A stretch of 56,230 nt of DNA from Gnetum montanum (lineage: Eukaryota; Streptophyta; Gnetopsida; Gnetales; Gnetaceae): assembly GCA_015680685.1 (NCBI GenBank), contig MNCI01028403.1, positions 142,893-199,122 of the forward strand, given 5' to 3'. Position numbers and translations under genes: made by a program. Shown one piece after another: positions 47,173-56,230 of this stretch. Below the pieces are notes generated by a model. The model was not told where the DNA came from and did not search any database. It worked only from the letters and a program-made list of their open reading frames with translations. The stretch's first letter is position 1, and every line of letters begins with the position of its first letter.

Positions 47173-47469
47173 CTATAATCACACAAAGATCAATTGTTAG
47201 TAAGGTTATTGAAAAATGTTCAATGATTTCGTACCTTACTTATTGCCTTTAATAAATGTTGAATTCTTTGCTTAGTGTGATTTTAGAGTTAGATTTTTTT
47301 TTTAAGGAAGTTGCCCTAAAAGTTTAATGTCGGACTTGGTTGGTTTAGGTGACACATAAAAGGACCTGGTTTTGAGTAAAGTTTGATAAAATGATGCAAA
47401 GGAAAGAATAGATTTTGCAATGAAGTACCTAGAGGGTATACGATGATGTGGTGGTATGCAACAAGTACA

Positions 47470-47850
47470 CATTGCAAAATTCACACAAGTGGATCCTACC
47501 CAAAGTAGGTTCCAACCTATAATGCCATTGCGTAACCACAACTTAAAATGTCTGTAGGTACTAGAAGGGTTAAATGTAATCCATACCAGTTTCACAAAAC
47601 ACACACATGTAGATACCATCGGAATGAGGTAAGAATTCTATGCTATACAAGACGCGAGCTAAAATTACATGAATAACGAGATGAGATGGACTATAGAAGG
47701 GATCATAGAGATTGGGACATGAGGTAACTGACCCAAGGCACAGTGAATCTTGCATGTAAATCATGATTAATGTGTCATTAGGCCATCGTTCCAAGATCAA
47801 GACCAAGTCCATTCCTCTAATCAGTGACACTGCATTATTTCATCCCATGA
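47470..47850 (-). repeat. Spacer block of I1 shared with H1
   Basis: Homologous to 5930-6310, see that entry. ORFs in this block (47302-47619, 47570-47830) overlap in different frames and have no recognised domain. Confidence 0.55.
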
Positions 47851-48534
47851 TGAGCGACTATGAGAGTATCATAACAACAAGGCATACAATCACTTGGCAT
47901 TTTGTTCAAGGAAGGAGTGATTTTTGCTTTGTGGCACTTTCTTTGTTTTTTTTTTCTGATCGCTGAATCCAGAGAAGCTGTCAACCTTCAAGAATGGATG
48001 CATGTATTTCTAGTGGGAACCCTTAGAACCACATTGAATTTTTTGAGTACGCTTTTGATTACTCTTACTCCCATTTTTTGTTAGATGTACAAGGATCTTA
48101 GTACAACCATGTTGTGTGATAACTCTCATAGCCATCACCAAAGAGAATCTGAAAGTCTCCTTAATGTCACACCCTAATCATTCCCTCTTGATCCATCCTA
48201 CTTCATTTTGGGTATGATGAACACAAAATTAATTTTATGTTTTAAGAATGTCAATAATATCACTGTACCCTCGAAAAAACCCTCTTATTTGTAGAATGGA
48301 TGAGTGGGTGTAATGGGCTCACTGTCCAAATAATTGATCGTTTGAGACTTGATAACATAGAACACACCTTAACCAATGAGCAACATGAGTGTTTTATTCA
48401 TAGATGAGATTACTTGGAAAAAGATAAAAATATAAAAAGACAAAAAGATAAAACAAGAAATTAAAAGATGAAAAACTGGAAAAAATTGTAAAATTAAAGA
48501 AAATAAAAAATATTTATTAATCCTACTTCTTATT
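47851..48534. other. Junction region of I1, no gene
   Basis: Lies between gag and the spacer shared with H1, where a full element would carry pol. It includes an A-rich tract at 48420-48520 (AAAAAGATAAAA words). This is the best place for the deletion junction that removed pol. Confidence 0.5.
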
Positions 48535-50240
48535 AAAATGGGAGATATCCCCCATAACTAAATGGTTGAGCATGAAAAGGATTAATAAATGAAAGATGAG
48601 GATCCTTGCATGTTGGAAACATTGAAACTTGGCCATACTTACCCCATTGGGGTTCACACACTTGCTTATAGTAAGCATAGTGGGGTAATTTATGAGATGT
48701 GATTCCCAGATAAAGAGTTGACCCACTATGATACTTGGTACTGTAAGATGATATGCAAGGATTAGGATGTCACTCTCCATGGTTGTATTCATTGGTCCAT
48801 ATGGTTGTTGGAGTATTAATTGGTGGCCTTGATGAAGTGACACGAGGCATTGTGTTCGAAGAGAAGGATGCACCACAGTGTTGGACTTGTGCTAAGTTAG
48901 AGAATGCAGTGGCCTTGAAACTATGTTGTCCCTTCCTACGGTCATGTCTAAAGAAGGGACTTCTCTGACATTGAGGAGGTCTCTCACTGCTATTAGCAAT
49001 AGTAGCACAAGTAATGTTCATGGATTGTTGCTATGGTGCAGACACTTTAGGAATAGTTGGTGGTAATTTAGAAGGAGGAAAAGGATGAGAATGTTAAAAT
49101 TTAGGAGAAGTGTAAGGTACACAAGGTGGTGGTTATGCTGAGCACAAGGGATGATAATACCAAGGAGAATTATAATGTGGCTAGATAGAGTATGTTGACC
49201 CAATTGGGAAAAAAGATGTTGGACTAGATAAGCATTTGGATTCAGATGATATGAAGGGTGTCTCCAGTTTAGGGATGGCTTCCCCCACAACTGGGATTGT
49301 TTCCACTATGATCAAACACAACATCTCTGTATGAAATCTAGGTGTAACGTGTTTTCCCAATGCTCATATAAATGTAATAATATTGGGAATTGGCCCTTGG
49401 GGTGATCGTAAAGGAAAATGTTGCATTCATATGTATGATCAACTATTGAGCTCTTATTTTCCTCATCCCTTCTTTCCAAATGTCTAATGATATTTTGTCC
49501 TACTTTTCGAGTTGTCAAAACTCTATCTCCAATAATATTGATATATTCTCCACACTTTTTATGCGTCCATTCCAACATCTTATTGATCTCTGCCTCAGTT
49601 TCTTCTAATGATTGTTGTATTGGGAAAGATGGTTCTACCTCCTTGAGATAGGTTGATTTCTTCTTTTTATGATTATGGACCTCTATTAAGTTGAGATTTT
49701 GGTCCCGTTCACATTTTTCAACACTCTCCCATCTAACCATTTCTCCTTCTTATTTTACTACTTGCTTAATAAGTTCTTGGAATTGATGGGTTCGTAGTTT
49801 GTATAGTCAACCTTGGGCATACATCCCTAGGATCTCTCTTGTTTCATCATGAAGCCCATCAATGATATGGTACATTAGCCTTTCCTCAGAGAACTCATGG
49901 CCTGGACACTTGTTTAACAGTGCATAATATCTTTCAAAGGTCATGTCCAAGGGTTCATGTTGTGCTTGTTTCCACTCTTGCATCGGTTTGATATCTTTCA
50001 TTAAAGAGTTCTACCATTGTTGACAAATGTTGTATTAAATTTTGTTTTAACGATCTATACCATACTTTTGCTTGGCCAATGAGTGTCATAGGAAAGAGCT
50101 TAATTTTTTGCCAACCGTTATAAATGTCGTTCCATGTATAGGAATCATATAAGACTTGTAAATGTTGTTGCAAATCTAAGTCATAGCCTGCTGATAAATT
50201 AAAAAAGTTGTTTAATTGAGCCTGGGTAGGTGGCTCTATT
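48535..50240 (-). pseudogene. gag relic of I1
   Basis: Minus-strand gag. 50173-49955 has W-x-K-I-K-L-F-P and LIGQAKVWYRSL, typical of the capsid N-terminal domain. 50001-49807 has FERYYALLNKCPGH and ETREILGMYAQG. 49740-49312 is charged and ends with CNIFLYDHPKGQFP. The C-terminal part (about 49260-48535) is Ser/Pro-rich and stays in one frame with few stops. No C-C-H-C zinc knuckle is seen. It is closest in this window to the gag at 1150-2640. Confidence 0.82.
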
Positions 50241-50615
50241 TACGATGCCTACGGGAGATTCAAACATCCTCTTGTATTTGTGTTAGGCTTGTGGTGGCCA
50301 GTAGGGGTTCATCGTCATTGATTAAGTTATGCTTTCGTGTGTTGGGATGATGCTACCTTCGTCTATGTTTATAAGAAACCCCACCTTGGATTGCGTACTC
50401 CAATATTCATTATCATATAACTCATTGGTTCTCCAATGAATTGCCTCACTAGATGTGGCATTATCATAGTCTTGTAGGAGAGGCATGGTTGTGAAATTGT
50501 GTGTGAATTTGTATCTGACTTTTGTTTTGTAATTACTTCTTCTTCCTAAGAGATATATCATTAATTCCTATACAACAACCTTGTATGATATAACTAATCT
50601 AGATAACTAGCGACG
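50241..50615 (-). other. Leader of I1 with N-terminal ORF
   Basis: An open minus frame of 79 codons (50561-50322) lies between the primer-binding site and gag. It may be the N-terminal extension of gag, but has no recognised motif. Confidence 0.4.
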
Positions 50616-50633
50616 TCCCCGGAAACGGCGCCA
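50616..50633 (-). promoter_or_regulatory. Primer-binding site of I1, complementary to tRNA-Asp
   Basis: Minus strand TGGCGCCGTTTCCGGGGA lies one base inside the 5' LTR. It matches the complement of the 3' end of plant tRNA-Asp(GTC) at 17 of 18 positions (T for G at position 11). Asp primer sites are typical of Athila-lineage Ty3/gypsy elements. Confidence 0.92.
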
Positions 50634-50634
50634 A

Positions 50635-51474
50635 TGATGAGTGGTAAGGTACCCCTACACTCAACCATATAAATACGAGCATTTCACGCATGATCTGATT
50701 GAACTCCATAGATGGACTAGTTGTGGTATCTAGACAGTTACTCATAGATCGCAGTTTGCTATCTTCCAACCTAGACTAGTATTAGCTTTGTCACGTATGG
50801 TTTAGTCAAAAGTGAGGTGTATGATGTGTTCCTACACTAACGCTACTCATGGGTATGATGGGAAATGATATTAACTAAACTAGAAGAGAAAGAGGGTGAG
50901 ATAGAATCTAAACTAGCCTAAGGGTGATGAGCATCCATTCCTTAATCATCTGTACACATCTTGGACCTCGTGCATGAGTACCACTAGGATTACCAAGTTC
51001 ATGGCCTAAGTACACTACTAGGCTACCAAGTAGTCACACTTAAATGCTCATGATCAGGTCATACTCATTCCCCTTTTAATAGGAGTTTAGGGTAAAGAGA
51101 TGCTAACTACGAAAGTAATAAATAACAATAAAAATTAAATAATTAAACTAAGTGAATGCTTCAATGATGAAGTAATCTCGATCTTTATTTTTGGTCATGT
51201 GCATGTCCAAGTATGTCACACTCGAATAAAGGATGTCATACAATTACAATCATCACACTGCGGGCATGCATTGAGAAATAATTCTAACTCTAAGAAGGAA
51301 AAACTACAAGAGTTTGGATAAGGGACTAAGAACTAATGTCAAAAATTAAGTGCGTCACCTTTTATTTATAGGCTCACACGAGAATTGCGATATCACGTAC
51401 ACGATATCACATGGAAGCGGCGATATCGCATATTGGGGGTCCGATAACAGGACGTGACAGACCATGAATCATCA
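50635..51474 (-). repeat. 5' LTR of I1
   Basis: 840 bp, starts and ends TGATGA...TCATCA, aligned end to end with 45639-46559. Confidence 0.93.
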
Positions 51475-51479
51475 TTAGT
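51475..51479 (+). repeat. Target-site duplication of I1, right copy
   Basis: TTAGT, identical to 45634-45638. Confidence 0.93.
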
Positions 51480-52265
51480 AGATCCATTGGGATTAGATAT
51501 TTCATTTGGGTTTATGATGAATTGGATTAAAGGTTTTGATTAATCATCATTCAAAATAGTGTTTAATGGTAAAAATGAAGAAAAGATTGGACTTTGAAAA
51601 TTATTGTTTGTAGGCTAAGACATTTAGAGGGAAGTAAGGGTTTGAAACATATTATTGTTCATTGGGAAAGTTGGTGATGGTAAGGGACTAGATTGCATAA
51701 GGTTACTAATACTGATCATTTCAAATTGAGTTTGAATGCTATTCATCAAGGTAATTTTTTCTTGTTCAATAGCTTTAGCTATTACTTCCTGTAATTCTAT
51801 TATGTTGTGATTAGATTTGGTGGCATAGGTAAAGAATGGGTTGATGATAGAGAGGTAAAAACTGAGGATATGATCTCATTATAGAAGCATCTCATTTGGC
51901 ACATAAGCTAATTGATGGTGAAATCTCAAATTATAGTCACAAATGTTTTCCTGAGGTCGTTTTCTAAGACTTGTAAAATTGCTTGAGGCTAAGGTAGGAC
52001 TAGTGACCTTATCAAATTGGAGTAGAAACTTATTCTTAAAGTCTAGACATGAATTAATAGAATCATTGAAAAGCATTATAAACCATTCTGTAGCTTTACT
52101 TTTTAAAGTAGTCATAAAGACTCTACATGCTATGTCATTTTTAGTAATATTGTAGATCGCTAGTAAGGCTTCAAAGCATTCTATATGTTATCATGCATCG
52201 CTATTGGAAGATATAGGATAAAAGAAAAAATTAGTATTTTGTAGGGGATTCAAAATGTTTTCATA
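51480..52265 (-). pseudogene. gag N-terminal and central part of H1
   Basis: Minus-strand gag. 52115-51879 reads TLKSKATEWFIMLFNDSINSCLDFKNKFLLQF and ENICDYNLRFHHQL, the capsid core of a Ty3/gypsy gag. It differs clearly from the gag of I1. It runs into I1 at 51479 and continues at 45633. Its 5' side is cut by LINE2 at about 52278, so the 5' LTR of H1 must lie beyond the window. Confidence 0.78.
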
Positions 52266-52282
52266 GTTGAAAAGAAGGTGAC

Positions 52283-53290
52283 ATGGAAGTGGAGACAGGA
52301 GCGGAGGCAAGCGGGATGGTTCAAGAAGTGGCAGCGAGCGGGACGGCTGGACTGGCAGACACGGACACGGCGGTGGAGAGGCAGATAGACAGAGACTTTG
52401 GGGAATGCTGTAGAGACAGATCAACATTGAGGATCAACGTCAGAAGCCCAGACATAGACACTTTGGCAAGATTGGAATGCAACCTGATAGAAAAATTTTT
52501 TTCTAAAGGGGCACGACCACGCATTGATCTGATCCGGCACTAGGCCCGAAATGCATGGGGGTTAGACACGGTGATGGTTACCTGCCTGGAAGATGATTAC
52601 CTCCTGTTCTATTTTTCCTCTATGGAGAAACAAGAGCAAATCTTGGTGGGGGGACCTTGGTTCTACAGGGTGCATGGACTAGCGCTGGCGCCCTGGCACC
52701 CGAGACCTCACCAGGACCCGACTCTGTTTGAGCGAGCACCGATTTGGGTACGGCTGTATGCCCTTCCCCTTGAATACTGGTCGACAGAGTTTCTGCGATT
52801 GCTGGTAGAGCTGTTCGGTGAGTTCATCAAGTTTGATCACTCCATCACCATTATGGAACACCTGGGTTTCGCGAGGTTCTGTGTATGGCAACCTCTCCTA
52901 GCAAAGGAGCTGGTACTAGTCACAAATCTAGACGAGGAGAGGGTCCAGGTTTAGTTTGAAAACCTGCCAATGGCTCAGCCCTAGAAGAGGGCCTCTTGGA
53001 CAGGGAGCAACCTGGGCCATCTAGATTGTAACACAAACGCACCAAAAGATGGGTGGCATATTATAGGGAAAAAAGGCTAAGTTGCCAACAAGAAACCTTA
53101 GGCACCCAAGGGTGGGGCTCGATGTGCAAGGGGGGATCCACTTCATAGGGAGCAGCCCCCCAAGGTTGGGGGAACCCAAGGTCAGCTTGAGCCAAATGGT
53201 CGGCCACTCCCTGGTCCTGGAGGATAGCAGGGACAACTCACGAAGGACACTCACAGGGTTGGGCTGCCGGAGACGGGTCGGGTAGCCATG
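52283..53290 (+). pseudogene. LINE2 ORF1 relic (DUF4283 domain)
   Basis: Begins MEVETGAEASGMVQEV. Two open stretches (52283-52543 and 52571-52954) are in the same frame, separated by one stop at 52541-52543. The middle part reads WGLDTVMVTCLEDDYLLFYF, EQILVGGPWFY, RAPIWVRLYALPLEYW and FARFCVWQPL, the DUF4283 domain of plant LINE ORF1 proteins. After 52954 further stops appear. A basic C-terminal part (53082-53285) includes RRTLTGLGCRRRVG. No clear zinc knuckle. The protein would bind the element RNA. Confidence 0.82.
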
Positions 53291-53692
53291 CCCAGTTTGA
53301 CAAGTAAGTCCTATTACCACGCGCTGGTATGGGACCGGTGCTCTAAACTCCGTGGGTGTTCAGAAGACGTGCACCCAGGTAGAGACCAAATCGTGGTAAG
53401 GCTACCATGGAACACCTTGCACCCCTAGGTCGGAGGGGGTAGGCCCTTCCCAGGGTGGTCTGTAACCGCCACAGGTCACAGACTGGATTAACACCAGCCG
53501 TGGTTCGGCATGATCCAGCTCCCCTCCCGGAGAGATGACGATCTTACATAAACAAGGAATGGTGGTATCTCTTCCAGTGGCCAAGGTAGGACAACCAAAT
53601 AACCACTCCCACTGACACAAGGCCACGCAGCTTTTCGTTGATTTGGGAGTGCAGCCCACACTCTAGGAGGTTTACCAGCAACCTATATCTCC
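53291..53692 (+). other. LINE2 inter-ORF region
   Basis: GC-rich, no credible plus-strand ORF. The minus frames here are shadows. Confidence 0.5.
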
Positions 53693-56209
53693 ATGAAGGT
53701 CCTCTCTTGGAACTGCAGGGGCCAGGGTACCCCATAGAAAAGTCATACCCTACATTGTATGGTGCAAGATGAGAGGTGTGACATTGTGTNTCCTACATTG
53801 TATGGTGAAAGATGAGAGGTGTGACATTGTGTGCTTATAAGAAACAAAAATTTAGCAGAAGGAAGCTTAGGTGCTCCAATGGCCGGGGTGGCATAGCCAC
53901 CTGGCGCCCAGGAAGGGGCACATGGGCAACCTCATGATCCTCACCAAGGTGGACTCATACATCCTGGATATTTTCGACTGGTGCATCACGGTGCACCTGC
54001 CAGGGCCGAACGTGTGGGTTACCAATGTTTACGGTGCCCAGTAATGGTAGGACCACCTTCAAGAGCTATCTCGGGTTGCGGGGCTGGTTCCCAATAAGGC
54101 TAGCTGGTTATTGATCGGCGACTTCAACCAAAGGCTCTACAGCTAGGAGAAGATCGAAGACAATATGGCGGAGCCCCCAGGGGCACTTGAAATGCTCACG
54201 CTGTTACAGCGTAATGATCTGACTGACATGGAAATTGTGAGGTGCAAGTATACCTGGAGCAACCGTAGGCAAGGCGCAGTGAGGGTTCAATCCTGGATTG
54301 ACCGGGTGTGGGTCAGTTAGATGTTACTGACCGATTGGGAAATCCAAGCCTACAGAGGTGCTCGTATGGCCTCTGACTAGTGGCCCATCCTCTACCAGCT
54401 AGAATGTGACGTGTTCCAGCACCCCCATCCCTTCCGATTTGAATGCACCTGGCTACGCAAGCCGTGGCTGGGAGAACTGGTGCAGGACATCTGGCAGGAA
54501 TACACAACCTCAGTGGACCTATGCGAATGCGTGAAAAATGGGTTAAGGACCCTCAAAAATCAAATTAAAAATATAGGCACTGCAGAAAAATATAGCTTCA
54601 AAAGATACCGAAATCAGCTTCTAGCTAAGCTACAGGATATTCAGACACAACAGGAGCAAGGGGCAAACCACACAGGAGAGGAACTCATCCTACAGGGAGA
54701 GCTACAACTTTTGCACCATGAAGAGGAAGAATAATGGTGTCAACGGGCCCATGTGCAGTGGCTGAGGGTAGGGGATCAGCACACGAAATTCTTTTTTTCT
54801 ACCACAAAAGTGCACCATGGAACCCGTCAAGGAACGATGCAGTGTCTCATGCAAGGAGAATCACATCCACGCTCTGGCACTGACAGCCTCCTGCAATACT
54901 GGCAACAGGTCAGGAAATGGTAGCCGATAGACCTAATTTCTATGCCAGTGGAAAAAATTTTAAATCTGGTTGATAATTTTTGGCTCCTGCAACCATTCTC
55001 ATGCAAGGAGCTCCGCGATGCACTGCATAATATGCCAAAAAATAAGGCACCAGGGCCAGATGGCTAGCCCACTGAATTGTTCGGTGAATTCGAGGACGTT
55101 CTCGGGGTGAACCTGCTAGATGCCTTAAACCACATGTTGGCGTGGCGTTAGGTCCGAAAAGAAATCAACTGCTCTTACGTGGTATTGCTACCAAAGAAGG
55201 AAAATCCCACATCCCCAGGCCATTTCCGCCGCATCAGAGTCTACAACTCCCTACTATGGTTATTTTCTCGCTTGCTTGTTGCTAGGCTACGACCGCTCAT
55301 GGCACATCTAGTGGGAAAGCACCAAGCTGACTTTATGAAGGGTCGTCACCTTCAAGACCAAGTCCTACTACTACAAGAAATTCAGCACTCCCTTTGGGCT
55401 GCCAAATTACCGGGCCTCTGCATCAAGTTGGACATTACCAAGGCATACGATTTCGTCAGTTGGGCCACCCTGAGAACGGTGTTACACACAAAAGGATTTG
55501 ACAAGGCTTTTGTTGATCTCTTCCTGCAGATCCAACAGGGAGGGCGATACTCGTTGGATATTGATGGGCAACTATGGGGCTTTCACAGGACTGGACGCGG
55601 GCTTTGTCAAGGAGATCCTCTCTCACCACTCCTTTTCCTGATGATGACGGACCTCCTACAAACTTACTGTGTGGAAGAAGGGATCTAGGGGTTAAATATG
55701 CACGGAATCCCATTTCTCACTGCCCATTACACTAGGGCCACAGTGCCGCAGGCCAGGGCATTAATGAAGGCGTTGAATCGGTTGCACCTGGAGGTGGGCC
55801 TGGTGCCCACCCCAGGGAAATCGACATTATATTTCACACACACTCATCCTTCGGTACGTAGAAAGATCATCCAAATCTTGGGGATTCTACCGAGGGAGGC
55901 AGATGGCAAATATCTGGGCATCCCCATCCACAACTGGCATAGACAACAAACCTAGCAGGCACTCATTGCGCAAATTCAAAGACGCATGACACACCGGAAG
56001 AAAAGCTTCCTTTCCCACAAAGGGAAGATTGTGCTGGCGTCCGCTGTGTTGGGGGCCATGGCGAGGTTTGCTGCCTCGATGGCCTCCCCACCCTTATGAT
56101 TCGCCACAAAGATCAACAAGATTATACGTGACTTTATGTGGTCTTGCAGCAAGGGGGGAAAAAAGATGCACTTGTTGGCATGTGTCAAAATCGCACGGCC
56201 CCGTTATGT
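53693..56209 (+). pseudogene. LINE2 ORF2 relic (endonuclease and reverse transcriptase)
   Basis: Starts MKVLSWNCRGQG at 53693, the usual L1 endonuclease start. *ETK (53837, first codon TAA for CAA), NVYGA, GDFNQ (54117) and SD-stop-WPI (54373) follow. RT motifs are KAPGPDG (55044), FMKGRHLQDQV, KLDITKAYD (55424) and GLCQGDPLSPLLF (55599). The F-A-D-D box is missing: FLTAHYTRATVPQARAL (about 55711-55761) suggests a small deletion of about eight codons across it. The C-terminal part includes KYLGIPIH and HKGKIVLASAVLGAMARF. About ten stops lie in frame. The rest is outside the window. Confidence 0.87.
53749..53832 (+). repeat. 41-bp direct duplication flanking an N (probable misjoin)
   Basis: 53749-53789 and 53792-53832 are identical except one base (GGTGCAAG / GGTGAAAG), with N and T between. 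The extra 43 bp shift the endonuclease frame; without them the reading runs on into CDIVCL. Confidence 0.9.
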
Positions 56210-56230
56210 GGGGGGGGGGGGGGGGGGGGG
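56210..56230 (+). other. Terminal run of 21 G, probable artefact
   Basis: LINE2 coding is overtaken by a pure G run to the last base. The preceding ARPRYV is normally followed by G-G-x-G in LINE RTs, so a GG-rich spot was probably extended artificially. Confidence 0.75.

Larger units (their letters stand above)
45639..51474 (-). mobile_element. I1: non-autonomous gag-only LTR retrotransposon (TR-GAG-like), minus strand
   Basis: Complete 5836-bp element. It has LTRs at 50635-51474 (5') and 45639-46559 (3'), both starting TGATGAG and ending CATCA. Identical 5-bp target duplications flank it, and an Asp-tRNA primer site and a polypurine tract are present. The internal part encodes gag (about 50240-48535) and a downstream ORF (47172-46741), but no protease, RT, RNase H or integrase. 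That is the organisation of terminal-repeat retrotransposons with GAG, which depend on a partner for replication. The related gag-protease at 1-2640 shows that relatives with pol exist. The LTRs differ at roughly one base in ten by eye, so the insertion is old. Confidence 0.88.
52278..56209 (+). mobile_element. LINE2: GC-rich L1-type non-LTR retrotransposon, cut by the window end
   Basis: Abrupt change from AT-rich DNA to GC-rich coding-like DNA at about 52278, inside the gag of H1. It contains ORF1 (52283 to about 53290) and ORF2 (from 53693) in order on the plus strand. It is the youngest large element here by conservation. It is interrupted by a 41-bp duplication with an N at 53790 and by a terminal G run. 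Confidence 0.88.

Noticed and set aside
48753-48968. Plus-strand ORF opposite the gag C-terminal part of I1
   Set aside because: Shadow of the minus-strand gag frame, no independent support.
53402-53735. Minus ORFs in the GC-rich inter-ORF region of LINE2
   Set aside because: GC-rich DNA has few stops on either strand; no domain seen and they oppose LINE2.
1-56230. Intact host genes, tRNA or rRNA genes
   Set aside because: No uninterrupted frame with a cellular domain, and no cloverleaf or rRNA signature was seen.

Overview
This 56 kb window looks like intergenic DNA from a large plant nuclear genome. The evidence is a pile of decayed Ty3/gypsy retrotransposons, two plant L1-type LINEs with DUF4283-like ORF1 proteins, and a primer-binding site matching plant tRNA-Asp. 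A gymnosperm-like source is my guess, from the deep nesting, the great age of the copies and their decay mostly by point nonsense mutations; the sequence does not prove it. I see no intact host gene, tRNA, rRNA or CRISPR array. No coding frame runs cleanly beyond about 170 codons.

The simplest layout is a nest. The base layer, here called H1, is a minus-strand Ty3/gypsy element. Its pieces, read from its 5' side, are gag (52265-51480 and 45633-44940), protease (44937-44683), an archaeal-type RNase H module (44166-43684), reverse transcriptase (43400-42893, 26376-26205, then 9478 downward), RNase H (about 9100-8640), integrase (8230-7480) and a downstream extra ORF (5266-4290). Four elements interrupt it. 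I1 (45639-51474, minus) has two LTRs, perfect TTAGT target duplications, an Asp-tRNA primer site and a gag but no pol. I2 (26377-42892, minus) is Tat-like, with dual RNase H modules. I3 (9484-26199, plus) is Tat-like, with gag and protease only, and itself contains an L1-type LINE (LINE1, about 16940-21990, minus). LINE2 (52278 to the window end, plus) is much more GC-rich and better preserved. At the left edge (1-2640, minus) lies the gag-protease part of a further element related to I1.

Inside I2, between its protease (41515-40870) and reverse transcriptase (30690-29150), sits about 10 kb of foreign-looking DNA. It holds a degenerate satellite of 14 foldback units with a mean period of 187 bp (31479-33980). 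It also holds a plus-strand, intron-containing coding relic of unknown function (about 36530-40080). These two, together with the splice-acceptor-like site in front of the extra ORFs of I1 and H1, are the parts most worth a second look.

The sequence has two single N positions (5337, 53790). The second sits in a 41-bp duplication that looks like a faulty join. The window ends in a 21-base G run that interrupts LINE2 and is probably an artefact.
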